Shown in pieces: positions 12,290-23,235 of a stretch of 64,000 nt of DNA. Source of the stretch: Euryodendron excelsum (Eukaryota; Streptophyta; Magnoliopsida; Ericales; Pentaphylacaceae); assembly GCA_033060915.1 (NCBI GenBank), contig CM065397.1, positions 32,307,501 through 32,371,500 of the forward strand. Direction: 5' to 3'. The position numbers and the translations under genes are program-made. Positions within the stretch are counted from its first letter, which is position 1. Each line of letters opens with the position of its first letter. The notes under the pieces were generated by a model, which was not told the DNA's origin, searched no databases, and saw only the letters and a program-made list of their open reading frames with translations.

Positions 12290-12740
12290 GGACACTTTCG
12301 CGGAGCGTCTGTGATACCCTCCGTGGGTGTTTGAAATTGACTGTTTTAGTTTTGTGTGATCGAGGCCTTCGAGAAGCGATCTATTCGATCGAACCGTACC
12401 GATGGAAAGTACTTTGGAAATACTTTCTGGAATTCCCAAATTTATGCATTTCTTAAGTCATTTGACCGTGCGTTTTGATTAGGGAATCGGAAAAAAAGTC
12501 AACCTTGGCGGAGCGTCTACGAGACGCTCCAGGGGTTGCTGAAAGTCATAGTTTTCGCACCGTACGATGCAAGGCTTCGGGAGGTGATTTACTTGATCGA
12601 GCCGTATCGATGGAAGGATCCATGGACGAGCTTTTGAGAATTCCCTGATTTACGCGTTTCTCAAGTTGGTTGACGGTGCGATATAATCAGGGAATCGGGA
12701 GAAAAGACAATTTAAGCGGAATGTTCGTGAGACGCTCCAG
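12290..12740. repeat. About 206-bp tandem repeat with a 9-bp-stem palindrome
   Basis: Units begin near 12300, 12508 and 12716. The middle unit has a perfect hairpin at 12510-12530 with arms GGAGCGTCT and AGACGCTCC around a 3-base spacer. The flanking units have the same hairpin eroded mostly by transitions. Each of the first two units also carries a TTCGAGAAG- or TTCGGGAGG-like block and a GAxCGxACCGT-like block. Confidence 0.7.
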
Positions 12741-12859
12741 GGAAATTTTATCGAGTCATATGAGCTTAGTGTTGTAGGTGTTCCTTGGGTTAAATAAAGG
12801 CGTGCGGTGAAATCCTTTGCTAGAAATCCCAAGGCCGGTGTCGTTTCGCGGCGTTTTTG

Positions 12860-13210
12860 GCTCCCAAGGGCAAAACGGTCATTTTGACCGGAGTTGGCTG
12901 GAAATGGTCAGGAATGGTCTGGTATATTGTGTTAGGCATGTAGGGCTGTTCAAGGATGGTTTTGAGAGAGTCTGTCGCCATTCAACGGGGTTCGTGTTGT
13001 ACTGAGTCGTTCAAAGGCAAAATGGTCATTTTGACCAGAGTAAGCCGGAATAGGACCAGATTTGGACCAAATGGCATGCGGGGGACGCTTGATGGTTTGA
13101 CAACATTGTCGAAGGATGGACTTATCGTTTTGAGGGATTTTGAAATTTCCCAAAATGTGCCTGGAGGCCCAAGGGGCAAATTTGGTCATTTTTCACCGAG
13201 TCAGGCTAGC
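12860..13210. repeat. About 147-bp repeat around an AAAATGGTCATTTTGACC block
   Basis: The phrase GGCAAAAxGGTCATTTTGACC occurs at about 12869 and 13016, with a decayed third copy near 13178. The core is near-palindromic. Confidence 0.65.
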
Positions 13211-13229
13211 AGGCGCCGGTGTTGACCTA

Positions 13230-13560
13230 GGTGTTGGTTCCCGAGACCGCCCGGTCTCGGAAAACTACCTGTGCGGTGTTGGTCCCCAAGAACGCCCGTT
13301 CTTAGAGAGCTACCTGTAGGGGTGCTGCTGGTTCCTGAGAATGCCTGGTCCTAGAAAGCTACTTGGAAGGGTGGTGTTGGTCTCTGAGAACGCCTGGTCC
13401 CGGAGAACTACCGAATGACGGACATTCTACATTGGCGTGCTAGCAAGCGCCAGAAGTAAACCGTCTGGAATTTTTGATGAGGTGTTGCTCCCCGAGATCG
13501 CCCGATCCCGGGAAGCTACCTGGATGGCGTTGGTCTCCGGGACCGCCCGGTCCAGAAAAC
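13230..13560. repeat. Tandem hairpin array (about 48-bp units) near LTR end
   Basis: Six units share a frame of GTTGGT, a hairpin with a 4-base GCCC or GCCT loop, and GCTACCTG. Hairpins lie at 13241-13260 (perfect 8-bp stem CCGAGACC/GGTCTCGG), 13288-13303 (6-bp stem AAGAAC/GTTCTT), 13335-13354 and 13384-13403 (eroded), 13491-13512 (8 of 9 pairs) and 13538-13555 (5-bp inner stem plus an outer pair). A spacer at about 13425-13475 interrupts the series. The pair next to the closing pair is C-G, A-T or T-A in different units. The array is retained in copy B at about 61540-61870. Confidence 0.8.
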
Positions 13561-13732
13561 TGCCCGGAGTAATGGGCTTAAGGCTCCAGCGGATCCTTGT
13601 GAACCCGAGAAGCGACCAGTTGGTTGGATTGGAGATTGAAAGGCTCATCTTGAGCTTGCATGTGTTATGATGTTGGAAACTGGTCCTGGTCGGGCCGGAG
13701 ATTGCCGAGAGGGCAAAAATGGGGTGCTTACA

Positions 13733-13737
13733 CCTCT
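13733..13737. repeat. Target-site duplication, right (CCTCT)
   Basis: Five bases immediately after the CA end of the giant LTR, identical to 8940-8944. The clean pair marks a single integration followed by LTR-LTR recombination. Confidence 0.85.
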
Positions 13738-14094
13738 CTAATCGTACCATTACATACATCAATACGTAAATAAACTCATTACGTGTCATCATCAAATGTC
13801 CTTTCATGAATATTACATACAACACATTGACTACCATTATATGTCATCATGTTAAGTCAACATAAACAAGTACTCGTACCATGTAAAATATGACTACCAC
13901 AATTTACTCCTACCACATAAGACTACCAAAGCATGTTCCCAACACATGCTACATATAACCCAAAATGGGCAAAAACCACCATCATACAGAACATGTTCCC
14001 TCAACCCCCAGTTACGAATTTACATATTTGGCGAGCTATCTCGTCACGTACTAGACCCATTTGACGAATTTATGCACTACTTACATCTACGCCA

Positions 14095-14369
14095 CTACAT
14101 TACCATGCTGGGAGGAGTTGTTGCCTTCTCCTAGGTGCCCCCAAACATAATGTCTGTGTACTTGTCAAATAATTCATCATGTTCATTATGCATTCTAATA
14201 AATTTGTGAATTGAATGACAAGCAGTATGAATATATGTTTAGGTCCTTAAGCTAAAAGGAGGCATTGCCTTCAAAATAGGAAAATAGGTTTTTGGTACCT
14301 TGAAGCAATGTTCTACAACATTTCGTAGTAAGGCGTGCTGATAGTTGAACATTTCCTTCCAACCCTGTG
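14095..14369 (-). pseudogene. Harbinger transposase pseudogene, C-terminal part
   Basis: The minus strand reads GWKEMFNYQHALLRNVVEHC, then a decayed KTYFPILKAMPPFSLRT, HSIHKFIRMHNEHDELFDKY and a stop at 14095-14097. This is the C-terminal third of a plant PIF/Harbinger DDE transposase, including the region of the last catalytic glutamate (RNVVE). Internal stops show it is dead. The upstream part of the same gene lies beyond the inserted retroelement at 20226-21251, and the reading frame joins across the insertion site. Confidence 0.8.
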
Positions 14370-16585
14370 TGTCACGCTCACTCCTAATCAGGTGTCATTA
14401 ACACTATCTTAGGCGAACGTGATAGCACAGGTCATCAACCTGTAAGTGAAACTTCAATACTTATCTCAAATATAGAAATCTTATAGGAATCAACAACATT
14501 ATTATATAGATATTTATCAATAATCAGTTAACACCATTATACAATCCTTTGAATATAACTCATACTAATACAAGGGTAAAGACAAACTGCTAACATCAAC
14601 ATAGAGACAGACTGCCGATATCATAATAAGAGCTTCTCGAAGCTCCCCAATTCAACCCCAACCTCTACGATGGACTGGACATCGCCAAACATCTTACAAA
14701 ACAGCCTGTGTGAGTGTGAGCTATATATATCAACGTGCTCATAATAGATAATCAAACTCATAAAGAACAAATTGTAATAACAACCAAGTCAATCTCCAAC
14801 ACAGGATCCACTAAATCAACCACCAGAAGATAAACCACTACTAATAGGTAATCACCATCATCAATAAGGAATGCCTCATGTAATGCAATGCCTCTTAGGA
14901 TGCAATGTTGAATGTCATCACATAGACTCATCACCACACAGGCACTTCACCATATAGGCACACTCTTTGATAATCTTGTCGAGATTGATAAAGCACGTTA
15001 TCAAAATTGACTACCATGATCTAACCTCAACTATGCAATGCATGACATGCAAGCGATGAATGTTGTATGCAATGGCGTTTCATAATCCAACACAAGATCA
15101 ACACCCCAATGCCATTATATAAGTCATGCAACATTAACACCAACACCAATATAGGCAATAATATCAATATCAATATAGACAACAATTCTAATATAAATAA
15201 GTCGCACAATCGCACCACATAACCAATATAGACAACACAACAACAAACAATCCATTTAATATGAATAAGACTATCTTATATTCCCACCTAATACCATCTT
15301 ATAAATATAGTCAAGTCACTCCTTTGGGTGAACCAAAGTGCTTTGATCCGCTTTCGCACCTACCAACTACCACTATATCAAACTTGATAAAATAAATGTT
15401 ATAATGCATAACCAATGCAAAGTGCAAAATAAATAGTCATGCAAACACCCAGACCGTCAAGACAGTCCTAAGCATCGTCGGGACAACCAGAAGAAAGTTA
15501 CCGATCTTTTATGGAATGTGTCGACTTTGGCCTATCCCCCGATTGACCAGAGAAGGAAAATTGTCGACCAAAGTCTAGTAGCTTGTCATCAGGATGACAC
15601 CAAGGACCGTCCTGCCGACCAGAACCCCTTATGATTCAACTATATAATTTGCTGACCTTACTCCAAAACTTACCATACCATCTCAACACAACCACAAACT
15701 CTTCTAAGACCCAAAGTGAAATTATAAGGCCACAATAAGACTCCACACATCAAAACCATGAACAACATGTAAAATTCAAGGCTTCCAATTGAAAACTTTA
15801 AATACTTCTCCACATCTCACCTCCAATTCATCACCATGGCATGAAACGACATATACACATGCAAAAATCACAAAACACAATAAATTAAGCATGAACATGA
15901 GATTCTCACCTCAATAAATGATCACACAAGCTCCCCTGGCACTTCCCTCTTCTTTTCTTCCCTTTTTCTTTTTCTCTTTTCTTTTCTCTCACTTTCATTT
16001 TCACCAAAAACTTTTCCTCTACACAAGCCCCTCTCTTCCTTCTCCCCCTCCCCCTTGACTTAAAAGCAAAGATAGATAAAACTTGTATCTAATGCACTAC
16101 ATGTCACACATGCACCTTTACTAGCCACAAGCACACACCTTATGCACACACTTCACATATGTGAGTCACACACCTCGGTGTCAAGCATACACATGCACAC
16201 CTAGCATTTCACTAATCTACGTGATTAACATAATTAATCATGCTTATGATGATTAATCATGATGACTTGTCTAAAGATTTTGCAATCTCTAGATCAAGGT
16301 TGACTCACTACGAATGGCAGTGTTGATTTCCCAAAGAAGAGACTCAGAATAAACCCACTAAGAATAATGGCGTCGACCTAAGATCAACAAAGCGCATCAT
16401 CTGCTAAGGCGTAGCCAACCTGCATGAAATGCTCACAAAAATGATAATTCTCCCCCCCTCTTCCCCCCCCACAATTAGTATGTTCTCACTTAGTCATGCT
16501 AATCAAACTCCTCAATTAATATAATCACACACTAGAATGTATGTAATTAAACTAAACATGATGCTAAACAATGTTGGGTATTGCA
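14370..16585 (-). repeat. 3' LTR of the gag-only element
   Basis: A 2.2-kb terminal repeat collinear with 18045-20225 and with the solo LTR at 23236-25370. Shared landmarks include GTCATCAACCTGTAAG near the left end, a run of CACCAACACCAA-type trinucleotides and a C/T-rich TTTTCTCTTTTCTTTTCTC tract. Confidence 0.85.
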
Positions 16586-16594
16586 ATTCTTGCC

Positions 16595-17835
16595 TCTTTT
16601 AAGAATTTCATCCCGAAATTCACTTACTAGGCTGAGTAGATATGAATACTCATTTCTCATATTTTCATCACTACATCATACCTGTCACCACTCGTGCCTG
16701 ATTTCGTGGGTCAAAAGTAGTCTCGTGTCCCTATCGAGTACTTTCAAATGTTCCTTTTCCTCTACTAGTAACACTACTCACGGAAGGAGCCATTATAGAG
16801 TGCTGAGTACAATTTCTGGCTATGTGCTCCAACTGTCTACGTTGATAACATTTCTCACTCCTCGGTAATGAACAGTCTCTTACCACATGTCCCATGGCCC
16901 AACATCAATAACAAACAAATCCCCCACTTCTTCACCACAAAACTCAAAATCGGAAGATATCACTGAAGATCTCTAGGGTACTCGACCTCCTGGACTTTCT
17001 AATCTCAGACTTTCTGATTTTTGGCTGGACTGTGTTCGACCTAATGTACTAGACGTTGTAGATTTTGATGGTTTTTCTCCTAAGGTTCCAACCCCTACGT
17101 GACACCTCCCATTTTTAATTCGCTATCTTCTAACCGATAATTCTTTTACATCTTGTTCCATAAGTTTTGTTTTATTCACTAGGTCGGCATACTTCACCAT
17201 TTCAAGAATTGAAATCTATGATCGTATGCTCAAGTCTAACCCCTATTGAAACCTTTTACATTTAGCATCTTCTGTACACACTAAGTCAGGTGCAAACCAT
17301 GACAAAGTTGTAAACTGTTCTTCATATTCTAACGCTGTCATCTTTCCTTGTTTCAAAGATATAAATTCTTTCTCTTTTTGATATCTATAAATAAGTGGAA
17401 AGTACTGTTCATTGAATACCTCTACAAATTGCTACCATGTAATCAACACTCCACCACCCTGAGAACCCATGATACGTCTCATTGCCTCCCACCAATTCTA
17501 AGATTCACCTTTCAGCATAAACGCAGCCAATATTAACTTCTGTTCATCTACCACTGCCATTACCTCAAAGATCACCTCTAATTTCTTCAACCACTTCTCT
17601 TCCACCAATGGGTCAATTACCTCGGTGAACTCCAGAGGATTCAATTTCATAAATTGTTCATGTAATGTACTAGTCCTCTGTGCCAGCCTAGTGGACCAAT
17701 ATTCAATGTACTGAGCCAGAACATTTACCACTTTATTGGCTGCATCTGGTGAATGTCGATCTCCTAGTCACTAACGTCTCTGCCCCTGAACTGGAGCTGA
17801 TGATAGTTCCTCCTCAACTTCCCTTGGTGGTTCTT
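16595..17835 (-). pseudogene. Ty3/gypsy gag pseudogene
   Basis: The minus strand codes for a gypsy capsid-like protein. The ATG-headed segment at 17731-17498 (LAQYIEYWSTRLAQRT ... LKGES) continues with WWEAMRRIMGSQ, TW*QFVEVFNEQYFP, EKEFISLKQGKMTALEYEEQ and FAPDLVCTEDAKCKRF. That order is typical of the Retrotrans_gag domain. A CX2CX4HX4C zinc knuckle follows at 16872-16913, where one codon reads TGA in place of the likely CGA. Several other stops interrupt the frame. It is the only coding trace inside the gag-only element. Confidence 0.75.
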
Positions 17836-18030
17836 TTTGAGCCATTCTCACTGCATTAATTCAGGATTTACACACCAAATATATGACCCACGTGAGCCTA
17901 CCAACTTAAACCGACACAACACAACCCTATAGTCCACTGTAACTCTAGACATTAACCCCACAACATAGCCTCGGTTTTAAACCTTGGCTTAAAATCAACT
18001 CAGCAATAAAACTTTGGTCTTAAAACTCAG

Positions 18031-18043
18031 CTCTAATACCAAT
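18031..18043 (-). other. Primer binding site (initiator tRNA-Met type)
   Basis: On the minus strand, one base after the 5' LTR, the sequence is TTGGTATTAGAGC. It differs at one base from the TGGTATCAGAGC that pairs with the 3' end of initiator tRNA-Met in many plant LTR elements. It confirms the minus-strand orientation of the element. Confidence 0.75.
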
Positions 18044-18044
18044 C

Positions 18045-20225
18045 TGTCATGCCTATTCCTAATTATGTGTCATTGACACCATCTTAGGTAAACGTGATTG
18101 CACAGGTCATCAACCTGTAAGCGAAACCTCAACACTGATCTCAAAGATATAAATCTTATAAGAATCAACAACATTATTATTTAGATATTTATCAATAGTT
18201 AGTTAACACCATCATACAATCCTTTGAATATAACTCATACTAATACAAGAGTAAAGACATACTGTCGACATCAATATAAAAATAGATTGCCGACATCACA
18301 GCAAAAGCTACTCAAAGCTCCCCAATTCAAACACAACCTCTACAGTGGACTAGACATCTCCAAACATCTTGCAAAACATCCTGTGTGGGTGTAGCTATAT
18401 ATATTAACATGCTCATAATAGATAATCAAACTCACAAAAAACAAATGATAAATAACAACCAAGTCAATCTCTAGCACAAAATCTACTAAATCAACCACCA
18501 TCATCAATGAAGAACGTCTTATGTAATGCAATGCCTCTTAGGATGTAATATTGAATGCCACCACATAGACTCATCACCACTTAAACACATCACCACATAG
18601 GCACTTCACCACATAGGGATACTCTTTGGTAATCTTACCGAAATTGATAAAATAAGTTATTAAGACTAACCACCGTGATCTAACCCCAACTATGCAATGC
18701 ACGACATGCACACGATAAATGTTGTATGCAATGCCACCTCATAATCCAACACCAATATCAACTCCCCAATGCCACTACATAAGCCATGCAACATCAACAC
18801 CAACACCAACACCAATACCAATATAGGTAATAATATCAATATCAATATAGACAATAATTCCAATATAGATAAGCCACATAATCCCACTATATAACCAACA
18901 TAGACAACACAAAAACAAACAACCTATTCAATAAGAATAAGACTATCTTATATTCCCACCTGATACCGTCTTACAAACATAGTCGAGTCACTCTTTTGGG
19001 TGAATCGGAGTGCTTTGATTCGCTTCTGCACCCCTCAAACACTACCACATCAAACTTGATGAAATAAATGTTATAATGCATAACCAATGCCAAGTATAAA
19101 ATAGATAGTCATGCAAACACCCTGACTGTCAAGACGGTCCTAAGCATCGTCAGGATAATCAGAAGAAAGTTGCCAACCTTTTATGGAAAACGTGCCGACT
19201 TTGGCTTATCAGAAGGAAAATTGCTGACCTAAGTCTAATAGCTTATCATCAGGATGACACTAGGGACCGTTTTGCGTACCAGGACCCCCTGTGATTTGAG
19301 TATAAAATCTGCCGACCTGACTCCAAAGCTTATCATACCATCTCAACACAACCACAAACTGTTTAAAGACCCAAAATGAAATTGTAAGGCCACAACAAGA
19401 CTCCACACATCAAAACCATGAACAATATGTAAGATTTAAGGCTTCCACTTGAAAACTTTAAATATTTCTCCACATCTCACCTCCAATTCACCACCATGGT
19501 ATGAAATGACATACACACAAGCACAAATCACAAAACACAATAAAACAAGAATGAACAGGAGTTCTCACCTTAAGAAATGATCACATAAGCTACCCTAGCA
19601 CTTCCCTCTTCTTTTACTCCTTTTTTCTTTTTCTCTCTTCTTTTCTCTCACTTTTATTCTCACCAAACACTTTTCCTCTACACCAACCCCTCTCTTCCTT
19701 CTCTCCCCTTGACTTGAAAGCCAAGATAGATACAATTTGTACCTTATGTGCCACATGTCACACATGCACCTTTGCTAGCCACAAGCACACACCTTATGCA
19801 CATTCTCACATGTGTGAGTCACACACCTAGGTGTCAAGCATACATATGCACACTTAACACTTCACTAATCCACATGATTCATATAATTAATCATGCTTAT
19901 GGAAATTAATCATAATTACTTGTGAGTTTAAGATTCTGCAATCTCTAGATCAAGGTCAGCTCCCTACGAATGGCAGTGCCAATCTCCTAAAGAAGAGATT
20001 CAGAATATACCCACTAAGAATAATGGTGCCGACCTGAGATCAAGAAAACCCAGCATTTACTAAGATATAGCCGACCTGCATGAAATGCTCACAAAAATGA
20101 TAATTCTCCTCCCTATGGCATGTTCTCACTCAGTGATGCTAATCAAACTCCTCAATTAGTATAATCACATGGTAGAATGTATACAATTAAACTAAATGTG
20201 ATGCTAAACAATGTCAGGTATTACA
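18045..20225 (-). repeat. 5' LTR of the gag-only element
   Basis: A 2.18-kb terminal repeat collinear with 14370-16585. It ends beside the CAGTG flank at 20226-20230. Confidence 0.85.
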
Positions 20226-21251
20226 CAGTGGGTTATTACCTCGACCTTGAAACTCCCGAAGATGGTATCTTATTGCTTTATAGGGTGCTAGAAAACCTAA
20301 CATATTGGTATAACTGAAATTGACAACGTAATATTGATATGTAGTTTGAACATGTTTGTTAAAACACTCGATATCACATAAAAAATGGGCATAGTAGGAC
20401 AATTTTTACCTTTCTTTGGGAGAGGAAATTTCATTTTTGACTTATCAACACAGTCCAACAAAATCCTTATGTCATGAGTTGTTCCTTCCTATCCATACAA
20501 CACTTATATGAATAGCATGTCAAATGAACACACTGCCATGATGTTTTGTGTTGGACTGACATGTTTTCCACGGTACCGAATTTGTTCCTTTCTTAGAACT
20601 TGTGCAAGAATATGCTACCCATCTAATGCTCCAACGCAATCCTAATGAATGTATACAGTGCATAACATGTAAGAAGGTAGACATTTTCAATAAAAAGCAA
20701 TTGTTCACGAAGGCCAGGGTACTTATGTTAATTACCTTAAAAAATGGGTAGTACATTGGATTATGCCGAATGTGATCAGACACCTCATCTAATGAGGGGG
20801 GTCTAATTATAATAACTTCGAGTTTGCATACGACCTTTAGAACTTGATGAAAGTACATGACAAAGTGTGAGTCATATATTAATAGCATTTAGCCACAATG
20901 GGAGTGCGTTCATTGTGAGATATCAAGTACAAGAACATTGCTAACTTCTCTTGCATTGATACACATCTTGAGTGTGTCAAGCCATGACTCTTTAACGCAT
21001 CACATAAGTTTATGAACACATTGGCATCATCCTAAACTGTCAAAACAACTAGTAAGGTTACTTGAGTTAAGTACTTTAACTATGTACTTGTGTCCTATTA
21101 GTGCAAAAGTCCTACATGGTTGTTTACTAAAATAAATTTTACACAACTCCTCTAATGCAATTAAAACTAATAACGTCACAAAGTCCTCCTCATCTTCTTC
21201 GAAACCCATCTCATCGAATGGATAATAGGTTTTGCAAGGTGGAAGATCCAT
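20226..21251 (-). pseudogene. Harbinger transposase pseudogene, N-terminal and middle parts
   Basis: From an ATG at 21251 the minus strand reads, with frameshifts and stops, an N-terminal region, then CVGALDG*HI (first catalytic Asp context), YRGKHVSPTQNIMAVCSFDM, HDIRIL, PLPKKGK, and FLAPYKAIRYHLREFQGRGN. These are landmarks of plant PIF/Harbinger DDE transposases. The second Asp context, normally VVDSGY, reads VVNFSY, so that Asp is lost. The gene is cut at 20226 by the gag-only retroelement and resumes at 14369. Confidence 0.8.
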
Positions 21252-21648
21252 TATCGGACTTGTTTCGATAGTCCCAACCTGAAAGGATCGTACCAGTTTA
21301 GCAACATTCCACTTATGTCAGGACAACAATGTAGCCATGCAGCAATGTAATAGTACTAGAAATATGCAACATTGAATAAGATTGTAGATAAATTACACCA
21401 AACATATATGTAAGGCACCACATATGATGAATGTAATTACTCATCCACACATAAAACACACGGAAAAATAAAGTGCTATAGAGGGCCACAAATAGATGCT
21501 CTACTAAAGTGTGGTTAAAGTTAGGTACACAACTAAGTGGAGGACCACAAACAGATCCGCAACTGAAGTAAAAGTTTGACAACTACAAACAGAAGTACTA
21601 AGTAAGTTGGACAACAGGTTCATGACTTATTTCTTCAAGGTAACAACT

Positions 21649-22720
21649 TTAGAGGTGGAGAACCCAATCCCTCTTCCTACTTTCAGTCAATTCTAGAAAA
21701 ATGTCCCTCATCAACTCATCTTTACAGAGCTTGTTCAATGCCTTGGTAAAGTGAAGTCTGTCAATATCCTCAAGTGTTGTCAGTGCATTGAGACAATCTT
21801 TCATGACGAACTTCAAAGGATTGGAAAACTGTGGAGCTGTAGAGGTAGCACCTGTAGAAGTTGCACTACCCTAACAGCTATGTAATCTGCACCTGAACCT
21901 CCACTTGAGGATGGGGTTGACTTACTCATATCTATGTACTCATACTTCCTCCTTTAGCTAACAGCAAAAGATCTAATTGCATCCCCAAGTTGGGTGGAAA
22001 ATGTATCCCATTTCCCATGCCTTTTATTGCTTGAGATTGATGCCTTACTCTTACCACTAGGAGTTGGTTTGACATGGTCATCACTGTCGTCCTTCTCCGG
22101 GTAATGTGTAAGGTCATGACTACTGTCAATCCCAGAAGAAGGTTGGGTGGAAAGGCGAGCTTTCTTCTCGAATGCATGTATGTTGCCAAATATGTGACAT
22201 AGTGCGTCGTAGTGGATGAATCCCTTTTTTATTTTTTTTAATCCATTTGCATGTCTATTAACCTATAAGGACATTTGTAAGTAAGTATGGATATTCTAAT
22301 GCATTGGATTGTTAAGGAATAAGAAAATCCATTTTGTACGGATTTGTCCTACCTTAAGCTCCCTCTCCCACCATTCATCATCTACAACAAGCATGTTGGT
22401 CATAGGATCATGTGCAATGCCAATCTTCCCTAACATCTTTTTGAAGGCAGTGCAAAGGGTTTTGAACCTATTGTACTTGTTATACAACTGGCCATGAGGG
22501 TACTCATATTTCATTCCTTTTGACAAATTTTCCTAATTTGATTCCATGCGAGTTTCGTGAATGTTCTAGTTTTCTTGCTACTTATCTTGACTTCATCTTC
22601 CATAAGTTCAACAAACATGGCATCTGCCTTAGCAGTCCATGGACCTTGGGGGTCATTGTCAACCTCAACCAGGCCAGCATCGACCACGAGTTATACACCA
22701 CTTTCATTTGGACTAGCCAT
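21649..22720 (-). pseudogene. Harbinger-associated Myb/SANT-like protein pseudogene
   Basis: From an ATG at 22720 the minus strand reads MASPNESGV, a stop, GPWTAKADAMFVELMEDEVK, then after a frameshift YPHGQLYNKYNRFKTLCTAF and HDPMTNMLVVDDEWWERELK. This is the Myb/SANT-like DNA-binding domain found in the partner ORF of plant Harbinger elements and in related host genes. Further frames give a basic middle part and a C-terminus with LTTLEDIDRLHFTKALNKLC and a stop at 21649-21651. It lies upstream of the transposase pseudogene on the same strand, as in two-gene Harbinger elements. Several stops and frameshifts show that it is inactive. Confidence 0.75.
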
Positions 22721-23235
22721 TGCTTAACATCATGAAAAGCAATTGTATTAGTGTAACGTACTATAGAATTTAGATAAATAGCTATGGGATTATAAGATAA
22801 GTTAGGGACAGCAGAGTGCATGCAATAGCATAGAACTTGTTTCCCTTTGTTAAAACCAATTGAGATGAAACAAATAGAAGAACTTATTATACAATAAAAA
22901 AGAATTGAAAATGATATGCCTCCCAGGTCTTGTTTTTTATTCTTTAATACAATATGTGTAGATTCCAGAAAGACAACAAAAATTTCATTTAATCTCATGG
23001 ACTTGAGAATTTCCTTTTGGCTATAATGAACAAAATACACTGTGTATTGTATGTGGCAATGAAACATTACATTGACAATAATTGTTTAAACAGAAAAAAT
23101 TTACTTCTATATCATTCACAATTCACTTCAGATTAGTAAAGTACATGGATAAATCATGGTCTTCAATAAATTAACATAGAGTTTACCAAAAAGAAGGGCA
23201 GGTAACCCATATGAATGCAAAACTTTAGTACATAA
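22721..23235. other. AT-rich flank of the Harbinger remnant, no gene seen
   Basis: A 161-aa open frame on the minus strand overlaps the start of the Myb-like pseudogene but has no recognisable domain. I could not identify the terminal inverted repeat of the Harbinger element here. Confidence 0.35.

Larger units (their letters stand above)
8945..13732 (-). mobile_element. Giant solo LTR (4.8 kb), copy A
   Basis: On the + strand the element starts TGTTGCGCCCC and ends GGGGTGCTTACA, so it has TG...CA ends. It is flanked on both sides by CCTCT (8940-8944 and 13733-13737), a perfect 5-bp target duplication. Transcription sense is inferred to be minus from a TATA box (rc of 11911-11919) and from the second copy at 61371, which reads the same sequence on the plus strand. 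It contains no gag or pol and no long reading frame. Instead it is a mosaic of tandem repeats: 29-bp units at 9700-10035, 30-bp units at 10528-10665, about 206-bp units at 12290-12740, about 147-bp units at 12860-13210 and hairpin units at 13230-13560. LTRs this long are known in Ogre/Tat-like gypsy and LARD elements; the family is inferred, not shown. Confidence 0.85.
14370..20225 (-). mobile_element. Gag-only gypsy-type LTR retroelement (TR-GAG-like)
   Basis: Two direct terminal repeats (14370-16585 and 18045-20225) enclose a 1.46-kb internal region. On the plus strand each LTR starts TGTCAxGC and ends ATTxCA, so ends are TG...CA. Flanks CTGTG (14365-14369) and CAGTG (20226-20230) form a 5-bp target duplication with one substitution. 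Next to the right LTR, the minus strand carries TTGGTATTAGAGC, close to the TGGTATCAGAGC primer site for initiator tRNA-Met. The only coding trace is a broken gag on the minus strand; protease, reverse transcriptase and integrase are absent. Gag-only elements of this kind have been described in plants as TR-GAGs. It would have needed pol proteins from another element. The two LTRs differ by many substitutions and indels, so the insertion is old. Confidence 0.85.

Noticed and set aside
12650..13225. Overlapping open frames on both strands in the giant LTR
   Set aside because: They follow the GC-richer tandem repeats, are not conserved in frame between copies A and B and show no domain.
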